The notes under the pieces were generated by a model that worked only from the letters and a program-made list of their open reading frames with translations, was not told the origin of the DNA and searched no databases. A stretch of 64,000 bases of DNA from NCBI RefSeq assembly GCF_014207185.1, contig NZ_JACHCP010000001.1, positions 1-64,000 on the forward strand. The letters are read 5' to 3'. The stretch is from Rhodanobacter sp. A1T4. GTDB taxonomy: Bacteria; Pseudomonadota; Gammaproteobacteria; Xanthomonadales; Rhodanobacteraceae. Each line of letters starts with the position of its first letter. Position 1 is the first letter of the stretch. Shown piece after piece: positions 35,090-43,992 of the stretch. The position numbers and the translations under genes were made by a program.

Positions 35090-35932
35090 ATGGAAATGAA
35101 GAAGCTATTTTCAGTGTTGATCGCACTGCTGTTGGTGTGCGTGGGGATGTCTGCAGTGGCTCAGGGCAGCCCGATTTCCAAGTTGCCGTGGCAGAAGGGC
35201 CCCATCACCGTGAAGCTTGGTAGTAATGCCTCGCTGCAGGTGCCCGAGGGCTACATGTTTCTGGATGCCAGTGGTGCCCGGGCGTTCAACGAGATTACGC
35301 AGAACCCCAATGGCGACAAGGATGAGTACATCTTCGCGAACCGCACCGAAGGGTGGGTGGCCTATTTTTCGTACGAGGACACCGGGTACATCAAGGACGA
35401 TGAAAAGATCGATGCCGACGCCATCCTGGCGAACATCCGTACTGGCACTGAAGCGGCCAACAAGGAGCGACGCTCGCGCGGCTGGGGTGAGATGAACATC
35501 CTTGGCTGGAGTGCCAAGCCTGAATACGACACACAGCTGAAGTCGCTGACGTGGTCGATTCTGGGCGAGAACGAAAGCACACACGATAAGGTGGCGAACT
35601 ACAACGCTCGGTTGCTAGGGCGTCATGGCGTGATGGACGTAGTCTTGGCCACCTCGCCGGACAAGCTCGACATGGCCATCGAAGACTTCAAGCGAAGGGT
35701 GTCGGGTTTTCAGTTTGCACCCGGTGAAACCTATGCCGAATATCAGCCTGGCGATCACGTTGCGGCGTATGGCCTGGCAGCACTGATTACCGGTGGTGCT
35801 GTTGCGGTTGCCGCGAAGAAAGGCTTGTTCACCGTCATCGGTGGTTTCCTGGTGGCCGCATGGAAATTTGTGCTGGCTGGTTTGGTCGCGGCGAGCGCCT
35901 GGTTCAAATCCCTTTTCAAGAAAAAGAACTAG
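35090..35932 (+). CDS. DUF2167 family membrane-anchored protein
   Basis: This 280-residue protein has a signal peptide (LFSVLIALLLVCVGMSAVA) and a DUF2167 body (residues about 28-230: ITVKLGSNASLQVPEGYMFLDA, WVAYFSYEDTGYIKDDEKIDADAIL, LGWSAKPEYDTQLKSLTW, NARLLGRHGVMDVVLA). C-terminal membrane helices (about 225-272) and a basic KSLFKKKN tail end it. It should sit in the inner membrane with the DUF2167 domain in the periplasm. Its function is unknown. It is the first gene of a three-gene unit. Confidence 0.88.
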   Translation: MEMKKLFSVLIALLLVCVGMSAVAQGSPISKLPWQKGPITVKLGSNASLQVPEGYMFLDASGARAFNEITQNPNGDKDEYIFANRTEGWVAYFSYEDTGYIKDDEKIDADAILANIRTGTEAANKERRSRGWGEMNILGWSAKPEYDTQLKSLTWSILGENESTHDKVANYNARLLGRHGVMDVVLATSPDKLDMAIEDFKRRVSGFQFAPGETYAEYQPGDHVAAYGLAALITGGAVAVAAKKGLFTVIGGFLVAAWKFVLAGLVAASAWFKSLFKKKN

Positions 35933-35935
35933 CGA

Positions 35936-36652
35936 ATGACGCTGCACGATCATTGGCTGTTGATGGCTGGCATTGCGGTGCTGTACCTGTATGACTCTGC
36001 GCTGCTGCTGTTCCACAACGAGATCGTGCTGGAGACGAGGCGAACCGGTTACCTCGTCTCCGGTGGTTCGGTCATGGAATTTCGCGGCAGACATTTGTTT
36101 TTGCCGAACCCGCTGTGTCCGCATCGCGCACTTGTTCGCCTGAGCTGGGCGGCTGACGAACCGATGACTAGCGGTGCGCTACGCACGAGGGGCAGGCGCG
36201 TCAGGCTCGCGCTGGCAGTCATCGCACCGTGGACCTGTGCGCTGCTGGGTTTGTTCTTCGTGGCCCTTCCATGCGCGCTATGGGTTGGCACGGATGTGTT
36301 GCTGCTGGGTTGGCTGATACTTACCTATCTGACGATCGCGGCGATGCTTTGGCAAGTCTGGCGCGCTCGCAAGGCATTGAGCCTGTCGGGCAAAGCCGTG
36401 GTGGCGTTGGCGTTCGACGCACTGCTCTGCGCGCCGTTCGCAATCAACATGGTCAGAAAGATCAATCTGCGGCAGGAGCTGCCCAGCTTGCGCAGCGTGG
36501 CGTTGTCGAGGCTATCCCCGGCAGAGAACGTCGTGCTGTCCGGGATACTGCGCCAACGTATCGAGGCAAGTCTGGGGTTTCTGGAACCCGGCACCGAGGC
36601 CAGTAACGCGCTGCTCGCTTATCTCAAACGTTTCGAGGACGGCATGTCGTGA
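35936..36652 (+). CDS. Integral membrane protein, function unknown
   Basis: This 238-residue protein starts three bases after the DUF2167 stop. Hydrophobic segments are at about 6-26 (LLMAGIAVLYLYDSALLLF), 82-110 and 115-140. The polar stretches between them begin HNEIVLETRRTGYLVSGG. No known domain was recognised. The gene is tightly coupled to its neighbours: its stop overlaps the GTG start of the J-domain gene (GTGA). It probably forms a complex with the DUF2167 and J-domain proteins. Confidence 0.8.
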   Translation: MTLHDHWLLMAGIAVLYLYDSALLLFHNEIVLETRRTGYLVSGGSVMEFRGRHLFLPNPLCPHRALVRLSWAADEPMTSGALRTRGRRVRLALAVIAPWTCALLGLFFVALPCALWVGTDVLLLGWLILTYLTIAAMLWQVWRARKALSLSGKAVVALAFDALLCAPFAINMVRKINLRQELPSLRSVALSRLSPAENVVLSGILRQRIEASLGFLEPGTEASNALLAYLKRFEDGMS

Positions 36653-37041
36653 CCATTACCCAGATCGTTATCATCGTTGCCGGATTGGTGGCTGGCTACA
36701 AGCTCATGAGCTTGATGCTCTCGCCGGGCAACGGGGACAAGAACAAACAGTCGCCTCGGTCATCCAATGACGATCCTGGCACGAATGATCAGCGTGATCG
36801 TTCGTACGACTCGGCCTGGAGTAGCGCACCGTCCTCTTCATCCGCACCCGCGTGGTATCAGACATTGGGTGTCGCCGAATCCGCCAGCCTGGAAGAAATC
36901 GACCACGCCTACAGGGTTCAGATCAGTCAATACCATCCTGACAAGGTGGCCAAGCTCGGCGACGATATTCGCCAGCTGGCCGAGGCGCGCTCGAAAGAAA
37001 TCAATAGCGCCTACGACATCGCGGTGAGGCTTCGCCGCTAG
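36649..37041 (+). CDS. Membrane-anchored J-domain protein
   Basis: This 130-residue protein has an N-terminal transmembrane helix (residues about 4-25), a Ser/Asp-rich linker and a C-terminal J domain (about 68-130, WYQTLGVAESASLEEIDHAYRVQISQYHPDKVAKLG). The HPD motif needed to stimulate Hsp70 ATPase activity is intact. The J domain would face the cytoplasm if the N-terminus is outside. The GTG start overlaps the previous stop. It may recruit DnaK to the two membrane proteins encoded upstream. Confidence 0.88.
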   Translation: MTITQIVIIVAGLVAGYKLMSLMLSPGNGDKNKQSPRSSNDDPGTNDQRDRSYDSAWSSAPSSSSAPAWYQTLGVAESASLEEIDHAYRVQISQYHPDKVAKLGDDIRQLAEARSKEINSAYDIAVRLRR

Positions 37042-37311
37042 AGAGCTTTTGGACGGATCAGCGCCAAACGATGGGGCCAATACCGGATTCGATCGACGGA
37101 CATATTTACCCTCGAATGATCGCAGACGAGAGGAGCACTCGGCAGATTATTGCGTTCTGGCTGGCTTGGGCAGCCAGTAGATTTCCAGACATAGTCACCG
37201 TGATCGCGTGTTTTGGATGTGGCAGCAAGAGTCCCGAGACAACGGCTGGAGCGTCTGCACTGAAACAGACCCACTGCGGTTGGTGCCGAACCAAAGTGTT
37301 AGGGTGCGTGA

Positions 37312-37752
37312 ATGGGCGATCTAGCAGCTGTTGCATATTCAAGTAAAACAACTCGTCCTATGAGTTCCCGAGACCTTGAAAGCTTGCTTATCGAAGCACG
37401 CGCTTTCAACGAAAAAGTGCAGGTCACCGGCGTGCTGCTTAAGCATGAGGGTGCGTTTTTTCAATATTTCGAGGGGCCTCCTTCCGCCGTAGCCATCGTT
37501 TACGAGCGGATCAAGAAGTCTCCCCTGCATCATCATCTGGTCGAGCTGCTGAACCAGCCGGTGGACACCCGGCAATTTACGCGCTGGCACATGGCGTTTA
37601 CCAAAGCTCCCCTGACCACCTTGCAAGCTCTCAGCAATGAAATTTGGGAGATGGCATTGCCTACGCTGCACTCGCAGCAAGCCCGGTCAGCTGGCCTGGC
37701 ACTGCTGCTCAAGTTCTGGGAATCCGCCCAGCTTGGCGGCACTTCGGCCTGA
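37312..37752 (+). CDS. BLUF domain blue-light photoreceptor (short)
   Basis: This 146-residue protein has a BLUF domain at residues about 3-96. The photocycle residues are present: Tyr9 (VAYSS), Asn33 (FNEK), Gln51 (FFQYFEG), and Trp92 and Met94 (RWHMAF). It should bind FAD and change conformation in blue light. The C-terminal 45 residues form two helices and carry no output enzyme, so it signals through a partner as in other short BLUF proteins. The nearest gene is an XRE regulator on the opposite strand. Confidence 0.9.
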   Translation: MGDLAAVAYSSKTTRPMSSRDLESLLIEARAFNEKVQVTGVLLKHEGAFFQYFEGPPSAVAIVYERIKKSPLHHHLVELLNQPVDTRQFTRWHMAFTKAPLTTLQALSNEIWEMALPTLHSQQARSAGLALLLKFWESAQLGGTSA

Positions 37753-37812
37753 AACGGGTAGGGCCGTCAGTTCGCGACTAGGGTTTGATATGAGAAGAAC
37801 TGTTTCCCTTTG

Positions 37813-38655
37813 TCACTTATCACAGCACTGATTTTCCATCAATTGTGCATACCGTTCTTCGGTCTCATCGTCGGCAGGGAACAAGCATTCAATGCGCAGC
37901 TCCTGCGCGGCCACCGTTTGCGGTGTGCCGACTGTGGTGACCATGGAGAAGAAGCTGAGCACCTGGCCGTTGCTGACAAAGTTGATCGGGATCACGGGGA
38001 GCGCCGGTGTGATGCTGTTTGCACCGGCATTTTTCCATTTGGCATCAATGCCCGGATAAGCGAGCAGATCGTTCAATAGCCTGTCGGTCTCGCTGTCCAC
38101 GACATGTCCGACGGACTCGCGATGAACGCGCTGGATCAGGCTGCGCGCAACACTTTCCCAGTTGGCGATGAAGGGCCGCAGGCCATCGGGATCAAACATC
38201 ATGTGCAGCATGTTGCGCGGCTGTGGGCGCGAGGCGATGTCAATGAAGTGTCCGAAGAATTGCGGCGAAGCCGTGTTGGTCATCGGCACGTTCCAATACC
38301 GATCCATCACCATGGCCGGATAGGGCTCGTGCTGGCGCAGCATGCGCTCGAGCGCCCGTTTCACGCTCCGCATCTCTGCGGCGTCCCATGGCGCTTCTGA
38401 ATACAGTGGTGCATAGCCTGAGGCGAGCAGCAGTGCGTTGCGATCACGTAGCGGCACATCCAGCGCCTCGGCTAGATCCATCAAGGCCTGTCGGCTGGGA
38501 ACGCTGCGGCCGCTTTCGATAAAGCTCAGATGCCGCTGTGATATGCCGGTATCCAGCGATAGATCGAGCTGACTCCTGCCGCGCACGTCACGCCAGTAGC
38601 GCAGAAGATCGCCGGGCCCGGTTCCGTTTTCGTTCTTGGTGCGTGTCTGAGGCAT
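37813..38655 (-). CDS. XRE family regulator with MmyB-like ligand-binding domain
   Basis: This 280-residue protein has an N-terminal XRE helix-turn-helix (residues about 14-70, LLRYWRDVRGRSQLDLSLDTGISQRHLSFIESGRSVPSRQALMDLAEALDVPL). A MmyB-type PAS-like domain follows (about 100-275, YPAMVMDRYWNVPMTNTASPQFF). Such regulators, found in GC-rich bacteria, bind fatty-acid-like or other small ligands and often control a neighbouring oxidoreductase. It is convergent with the BLUF gene. Upstream is a 230-base space and the AhpD-like operon. Confidence 0.9.
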   Translation of the reverse strand: MPQTRTKNENGTGPGDLLRYWRDVRGRSQLDLSLDTGISQRHLSFIESGRSVPSRQALMDLAEALDVPLRDRNALLLASGYAPLYSEAPWDAAEMRSVKRALERMLRQHEPYPAMVMDRYWNVPMTNTASPQFFGHFIDIASRPQPRNMLHMMFDPDGLRPFIANWESVARSLIQRVHRESVGHVVDSETDRLLNDLLAYPGIDAKWKNAGANSITPALPVIPINFVSNGQVLSFFSMVTTVGTPQTVAAQELRIECLFPADDETEERYAQLMENQCCDK

Positions 38656-38835
38656 GGCGGGGGTGCCTGAATAGTTGAATCGATTAGAACGCCGGACTGG
38701 CGGGATGTTCTCGTGCTGATTCGATCCTATGGACGTCCATTTATTTTGATGACGCCGATGGCATAGATGCTGGCTCGCCGATTATTTGAGGTGAGCTTAC
38801 GCGGGTTGGCGCCGTTCGTGATTGCGAGGCCGAAA

Positions 38836-38861
38836 CGCCCCACGTCGTAGGACGTGGGGCG
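38836..38861 (-). terminator. Terminator of the SDR-NmrA-AhpD-like operon
   Basis: A perfect 11-bp stem (CGCCCCACGTC/GACGTGGGGCG, arms 38836-38846 and 38851-38861) with a four-base loop is followed on the minus strand by TTTC. It lies 22 bases after the AhpD-like stop. Confidence 0.85.
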
Positions 38862-38883
38862 ATCGGTAGAGCTCGGCGGACTA

Positions 38884-39435
38884 TCAGGCAGCCGATGGGA
38901 CCTGAGCCATGAAGTGATCCTCGATCGGCGTTCGGGCCAGGTTAGTGGTGGCGGCAGTCATGGTGGACAGGCCGACACTCAGAATCACTTCGAAGACCTG
39001 TTCCTTCACAAACCCGGCGGCGGTAAAGGCAGTGATTTCTCTGTCGCTGATCACACCGTGTTTTTCAAGGATGAGCCGGGCCAGCCGCGAGAGCGCCGCA
39101 TAGCGAGGATTGGCGGGCAGCCGGCCCGCGCGCAGGTCGTCGACTTCCTGCACGGTTAAGCCGTCTTCGAGCGCAAAGGTGGAGTGTGCGGCAATCGTCC
39201 ATGGACACCGCAGTGTCACGGCATTCGTCAGCAGCAGCACCTGCCGCTCGCATTCATCAAAACCGCCGCCATGGTAGGCACCGAATGCGCCGGCGAAGCC
39301 ATTGAGCAGCACCGGGTTGGCGCCCATCGTTGCCAGCACGTTGGGCAGAAAGCCGAAGTTCTCCCTCAGCGCCTGCATCGTGGGGCGCGAGGCTTCCGGG
39401 GCGGTATCGATCGTGGGAAGAGTGAACAGGGACAT
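38884..39435 (-). CDS. AhpD-like/carboxymuconolactone decarboxylase family protein, Cys-x-x-Cys incomplete
   Basis: This 183-residue protein has the AhpD/YciW-type fold (PTMQALRENFGFLPNVLATMGANPVLLNGFAGAFGA, then VLLLTNAVTLRCPWTIAAHSTFALEDGL). Family peroxidases use CxxC followed by xxH. Here the site reads CPWTIAAH: the first Cys is present but the second is Thr. Redox activity is thus doubtful and decarboxylase-like or other activity is possible. AAGGAG precedes the ATG. It is the last gene of a set after NmrA-like and SDR genes. Confidence 0.85.
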   Translation of the reverse strand: MSLFTLPTIDTAPEASRPTMQALRENFGFLPNVLATMGANPVLLNGFAGAFGAYHGGGFDECERQVLLLTNAVTLRCPWTIAAHSTFALEDGLTVQEVDDLRAGRLPANPRYAALSRLARLILEKHGVISDREITAFTAAGFVKEQVFEVILSVGLSTMTAATTNLARTPIEDHFMAQVPSAA

Positions 39436-39591
39436 GGGTATCTCCTTGATTGGGGTGATGACCATGCTAGCCACGCCAGGAATCTGCTCAATTACCTCCG
39501 AGGTAATAACGGCGTGTGGTCGACGTTGAGGCGATAGATAGATGGAGTGACTTTTGCCTTGACTCTCTACTGATGCTGACGAAGCGGTGAA

Positions 39592-40455
39592 TCAGTGGCG
39601 AGCGACCAGCTCAGCGATCACGGTATCGAGTGAGGTCGAGCCTTTGCGTACGTGCGCGTCATCGGATTCGAAGCGGATCCAGCCTTCATTGAAGCCGTCG
39701 ATCATCTGTGCGCGCGGCGTGGGGTTCTTCATGCCCTGGTGCTTGAACAGGTCGATCCAGGTGTCGCGCGGAACGATTTCAGCTTTCACCGCATGACCGA
39801 GTGCCTTGGTGAAGGCTGCGGCCAGTGCGTTGGGCGTGATCCGCCGCTGGCCTTCCAGTTCGACGATACGCGTGCCACTCCATGTTTCCTGAAGCAGTTC
39901 GGCGGCGATGGCACCGATGTCCTTCGTGGCGATCATCGGGAATGGTTTGTCGAGTGGCTGCAGGAAGCTGCGCAGCACGCCTTCGTCGCGTGCAGCCGGC
40001 ACATCCCACAATGCGTTTTCCATAAACCAGCCAGCGCGTAGAAAGGTCACCGGCGACGGCAACTCGGCAAGACACGTTTCCATGATGCCAAGCAGGTTGA
40101 GCAGGTTGGGTTGGGTGGCCTGGGCGCCGATGGTGGAAAGGCAAACGATGCGTGGCGGATGGGCTGCTGCGAGTGCGCCATGCAGTGATGCCAATATAGC
40201 CTTGGCTTCGGGAAAGCCGGGGCTGGGATCGAACACGGGTGGCATCAGCACGAACACGCCGTCTACATCGTGAAAGGCATGAGTGAGTGCGGCGACATCG
40301 TTGACGTCAGCGAGGGCTATCTCGCAGCCGCGCGCTTTCCACGTTTCGGCCTTTTCCGGATTGCGCACGACGGCGCGTACCTGGTGTCCCTGGGCAAGCA
40401 AGTTGTCGGCGACAGCGCTACCGACCTGGCCGGTGATTCCCGTGATGGCGTACAT
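39592..40455 (-). CDS. NmrA-like/atypical SDR NAD(P)-binding protein
   Basis: This 287-residue protein has the extended SDR cofactor motif TGITGQVGSAV (5-15) and an NADP-preferring segment AVVRNPEKAETW. The later sequence LRAGWFMENALWDVPAARDEGVLR resembles QOR2/NmrA-type quinone reductases, which sense or reduce quinones or NADP status. No Tyr-Lys active pair of classical SDRs is evident. It lies between the SDR and AhpD-like genes on the same strand. Confidence 0.88.
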   Translation of the reverse strand: MYAITGITGQVGSAVADNLLAQGHQVRAVVRNPEKAETWKARGCEIALADVNDVAALTHAFHDVDGVFVLMPPVFDPSPGFPEAKAILASLHGALAAAHPPRIVCLSTIGAQATQPNLLNLLGIMETCLAELPSPVTFLRAGWFMENALWDVPAARDEGVLRSFLQPLDKPFPMIATKDIGAIAAELLQETWSGTRIVELEGQRRITPNALAAAFTKALGHAVKAEIVPRDTWIDLFKHQGMKNPTPRAQMIDGFNEGWIRFESDDAHVRKGSTSLDTVIAELVARH

Positions 40456-40526
40456 GATGATATTCCTTGTGATGAAGAGTTAAGAGCGGATGGTGTAAAC
40501 CCGGTTGCTTTGCGTACGAAGGCGAC

Positions 40527-41231
40527 CTACCAGTGCACGGTGTGGCCGCGGTAATCCAGATAGCGCAGCCCCGGTGTGCCGGTGGCGTTGGTGATGGTGT
40601 CGACCACGCATGGAATGCTCTCGTCGATGGAGAGGTCGGCTTCGCTGCCGCCCATGTCAGTGCGCACCCAGCCGGGGCAGATCAGCAGCATTGCGCGTGG
40701 ATCACCGGCGCGTGCGGCCGCAAAGCTGCGCATCAGCTGATTGAGCGCGGCCTTGCTGGAGCGATAGATCGACCAGCCGCCGTGCTCGTTGTCCGCCACG
40801 CTGCCAAGTCCGGAGGACATCACACCCAGCGCGCCGGTGTTCGGCACCAGACTTTCAAAAGCCTCCAGCACGCGCAACGGTGCCAGCACGTTGGTAGTCA
40901 TTACCTGGATAAACTCCGCGTCGGAAACGTCCAGCGCGCTGACTTCCGTATCGCGTGTGGCGACGCCGGCGTTGACGAACAACAGATCGATGTGGCGCTC
41001 GGAAAGACGCTGACGCAGAGCGGTGATCTGCTTCGGGTCGGTGATCTCCATGCGTTCGATTTCGATAAGTCCGTGCGCATGCTTGGCCAGGTCGTGCAAA
41101 GGCGTACTCGCTTCGCCACGTACCGTGGCGATCACCTGCCAGCCGCGGCTGGCGTATTCCGCGACCATGGCCAGGCCGAGACCGCGCGAGGCGCCAACGA
41201 TAAGGGCGACAGGCTTGGTTGGTGTGTTCAT
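40527..41231 (-). CDS. Short-chain dehydrogenase (SDR)
   Basis: This 234-residue protein begins MNTPTKPVALIVGASRGLG with the cofactor motif GASRGLG (about 13-19). Later come FVNAGVATRD and the active-site YRSSKAALNQ. It lacks the second Asn of NNAG but is otherwise complete. The ATG at 41231 was chosen because the extra 12 residues upstream do not fit the family. It is the first gene of the SDR-NmrA-AhpD-like set and is divergent from the LysR at 41382. Confidence 0.9.
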   Translation of the reverse strand: MNTPTKPVALIVGASRGLGLAMVAEYASRGWQVIATVRGEASTPLHDLAKHAHGLIEIERMEITDPKQITALRQRLSERHIDLLFVNAGVATRDTEVSALDVSDAEFIQVMTTNVLAPLRVLEAFESLVPNTGALGVMSSGLGSVADNEHGGWSIYRSSKAALNQLMRSFAAARAGDPRAMLLICPGWVRTDMGGSEADLSIDESIPCVVDTITNATGTPGLRYLDYRGHTVHW

Positions 41232-41381
41232 GCATGGCTTCTCATTGATGGATTTCAGTGGCGACAAACGAGCCGTTCAGGCCGGTCTCTCGGATGCGGA
41301 CTCAAGGTTAGCCATCTTGGTGGGTTGACTGAAGATCATTTTTTTCAGATCTTTGATGACTCAAAGTCATGAGTGAACGCA

Positions 41382-42284
41382 ATGGCCTTCGATGGAAAAA
41401 TGCTCGCCAACCTGAGCGTGCTGGCGGCGGTGGTGGAGTCGGGTAACTTTGCCCGTGCAGCGGATGCCCTGGGTCTCACGGCGTCGGGCGTGAGCCGAGC
41501 GATCAGTCGGATGGAGGCACGCCTGGGCATTCGTTTGCTGCATCGAACGACGCGCTCAATCACGCTTACCGACGAGGGTGAACGTTTCTACGCGGAAGTG
41601 CGGCCGCTGCTGGTGGGCATTGAGGAGGCGGCATCGCATGCTGGCGGTGCCTCGCTATCGGTGCGTGGCCGTTTGCGGGTCAACGTGGATCCGCTTTTTT
41701 CGCGCCATGTGCTGGCGCCGAGGCTGCCCGAGTTCATGGCGCGCCATCCGGATCTGGAGATTGAGCTGATCACACGCGACGATCTGGGCGACATGATTGG
41801 CGAAGGCGTTGATGTAGCGGTGCGTTTTGGTTTTCCGTCATCTTCCTCGTTGGTGGCGAGACAGCTGCTGGAGACGCGCATCATCACGGTGGCGTCGCCG
41901 GCGTATCTGAAAAAGCACGGTCACCCCAGCACGCCTGCGGATATTGCCAGCCATACTTGCATCCAGTTTCGCGACTCGCAGACGCGCCGGCCATTCGACT
42001 GGGAGTTTCACAAGGGCCGCAAGGTAGTGCCGGTGACCACGCATGGTCCGCTGCTGGTGAGCGATGCGGGAACCTTGATGAGCGTCTGCATCGCCGGCGG
42101 CGGCCTGGCGCAAATGATGGCGATCGGTGTGGTGCAGGATCACCTGGCCAGGAAAAAGCTGGTACAGGTGCTGCCGGACTGGGCTGACGAGCGTTTTCCG
42201 CTGTACGCGTTCTATCCATCGCGACACCATCCGGCAGCCAAGGTCCGCAGCTTTATTGATTTCTGCCTGGAGATTCTGGCCTGA
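41382..42284 (+). CDS. LysR family transcriptional regulator
   Basis: This 300-residue LysR regulator has an N-terminal winged helix (NLSVLAAVVESGNFARAADALGLTASGVSRAISRMEARLGIRLLHRTTRS). Its effector domain is typical of the clade that ends in YPSRHHPAAKVRSFIDFCLE. A GTG nine bases upstream is an alternative start. It is divergent from the SDR-NmrA-AhpD-like operon, which is its likely target. Confidence 0.93.
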   Translation: MAFDGKMLANLSVLAAVVESGNFARAADALGLTASGVSRAISRMEARLGIRLLHRTTRSITLTDEGERFYAEVRPLLVGIEEAASHAGGASLSVRGRLRVNVDPLFSRHVLAPRLPEFMARHPDLEIELITRDDLGDMIGEGVDVAVRFGFPSSSSLVARQLLETRIITVASPAYLKKHGHPSTPADIASHTCIQFRDSQTRRPFDWEFHKGRKVVPVTTHGPLLVSDAGTLMSVCIAGGGLAQMMAIGVVQDHLARKKLVQVLPDWADERFPLYAFYPSRHHPAAKVRSFIDFCLEILA

Positions 42285-42428
42285 TAGATGGTTGAAGCAA
42301 GCATTCAGGAGGGACGTGTCGGGTCTCTCAATGCGTCGGTTTTACCTGCCAGCGGAAATAAAAGGGCGACGACGTCAGCGGCTTGTGCAAATAATCGCTT
42401 TATCTCGATCTGTTTTATCAAGGGCTTC

Positions 42429-43775
42429 ATGAATACAAAGACCGCTGCTTCCCCGCGCACCTTCTTCGGCGAGCCGATGGCGCTGGCTTTTCTCAGTTTT
42501 ACCGAAGCATGGGAGCGCTTTTCGTATTACGGCATGACGTCGATCTTGGTGCTCTACATGAGCCAGGCTTTGTTGTTGCCGGGACATGTGGAGGGTATTG
42601 CCGGCTTTTTAGCTTTTCGTGCGGGGATGGAGTCGGTATTCGGCCCCATGACAACGCTGGGTTTAGCCTCGCAGATCATGGGGTTGTACACCGGCTTTGT
42701 GTATTTCACGCCGGTACTGGGTGGCTGGGTGGCCGATCGCTGGCTCGGTCGACGGGCAGCAGTGATGATCGGCGCAATGATGATGAGTGCAGGCCAGCTG
42801 GCGATGGCATTCGATGTGTCGTTCTTGCTGGCGTTGCTGTTGCTCATCGTTGGCTGCGGTTTGCTCAAAGGCAACATCTCGACTCAGGTTGGCGAGCTGT
42901 ATGCCGAAACCGATGGTGAAGGGCGCACGCGTGCGTTTGCGATTTTCTCTATCGGCATCAATGTCGGCGCAGTCGTCGGGCCGTTGCTTTGTGGATTGTT
43001 GGCGCAGCTTTACGGTTGGCATGCAGGCTTCGGACTGGCTGGCATGCTCATGCTGATCGGCTTGTTCACCTATATCGCCGGCTTCCGCTATTTACCGAAG
43101 GATCGGCCGCGCGCCGGAGCGCGTGCAAAAACCAAGTTGACCGGCCACGAATGGCGGACGGTCGGCGCGCTGGCAGCGGTGGCGGCCATTACCATTTTTC
43201 AGTCCGTGAGCTACTACCAAAACACCAATCTGGCGCTGGTATGGATTAGCCGTAGCGTCGATCTGAATTTTCTCGGCTTCCATGTGCCTGTCGCCTGGTT
43301 CAACTCGATCGATCCACTGGCCAGCATAGTTTTCGTGCCGGTGTTGTTCGCGCTGTGGCGTTATCAAGCCGCGCGCGGCAGCGAGCCAGATGACTTGGGG
43401 AAAATCGCGACTGGTGCGTGGCTGGCGACGGCGGCAAATGCGCTGCTGGCGGTGTCATGCGTGCTTAGCGTGCGTACGCCAGTGTTGGTACCGGTGATCT
43501 ACGACGCCTTGCTTGGCATCAGTTTTCTCTACTACTGGCCAACCCTGCTGGCGCTGGTATCGCGTGCTGCGCCCGCAACGATCAAGGCGACCTTGATGGG
43601 CGCCGTTTTTCTTACACTGTTCATCAGCAATTTCATCATCGGATGGCTGGGTGGTTTTTACGAGCGCATGACACCTGCCGGTTTCTGGACCATGCACGCC
43701 AGCATCGCGGCGGTAGGTGGCGTGCTCGCCATTGCGCTGAGTCGTCCGTTGAAGCGTGTGCTGGCGGTTGATTGA
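42429..43775 (+). CDS. Proton-dependent oligopeptide transporter (POT/PTR2 family)
   Basis: This 448-residue inner-membrane protein has about twelve to fourteen hydrophobic segments. POT family signatures are visible: EAWERFSYYGMTSILVLYM in helix 1 (the ExxERFxYY proton site), GGWVADRWLGRR in the first loop and STQVGELYAE. It should import di- or tripeptides with protons. It is preceded by a short gene-free stretch after the LysR and followed by a LysR remnant; an AAGGG lies upstream of the ATG. Confidence 0.92.
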   Translation: MNTKTAASPRTFFGEPMALAFLSFTEAWERFSYYGMTSILVLYMSQALLLPGHVEGIAGFLAFRAGMESVFGPMTTLGLASQIMGLYTGFVYFTPVLGGWVADRWLGRRAAVMIGAMMMSAGQLAMAFDVSFLLALLLLIVGCGLLKGNISTQVGELYAETDGEGRTRAFAIFSIGINVGAVVGPLLCGLLAQLYGWHAGFGLAGMLMLIGLFTYIAGFRYLPKDRPRAGARAKTKLTGHEWRTVGALAAVAAITIFQSVSYYQNTNLALVWISRSVDLNFLGFHVPVAWFNSIDPLASIVFVPVLFALWRYQAARGSEPDDLGKIATGAWLATAANALLAVSCVLSVRTPVLVPVIYDALLGISFLYYWPTLLALVSRAAPATIKATLMGAVFLTLFISNFIIGWLGGFYERMTPAGFWTMHASIAAVGGVLAIALSRPLKRVLAVD

Positions 43776-43798
43776 ATAGACGTCCAGACTCCTTGTGA

Positions 43799-43925
43799 TT
43801 AACCGAGCTCCTTCAATACCTCGATAAACGCCTTCAACCCCGGCGGTACGTGGCGGGGGATGGCTTAGCGAGAAAGGTAGGCCGTAAACGGAGTCAGCGC
43901 GAGCTGGCCCTTTGGCTTTTCTCGC
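43799..43925 (-). pseudogene. LysR C-terminal remnant
   Basis: Read on the minus strand, the DNA gives KGQLALTPFTAYLSR, a stop codon, then AIPRHVPPGLKAFIEVLKEL and a final stop at 43799. The last part resembles the C-terminal helix of LysR effector domains (PSRRxxPPKVRAFIDFL). The in-frame stop and missing N-terminus show that only a decayed tail is left. Confidence 0.45.
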
Positions 43926-43992
43926 GGCATTTCTGTCTTTCCCGCAAGCGCATGGCCACCGTAGGCTGAGCGTGGATATATTTGCGTCTATG

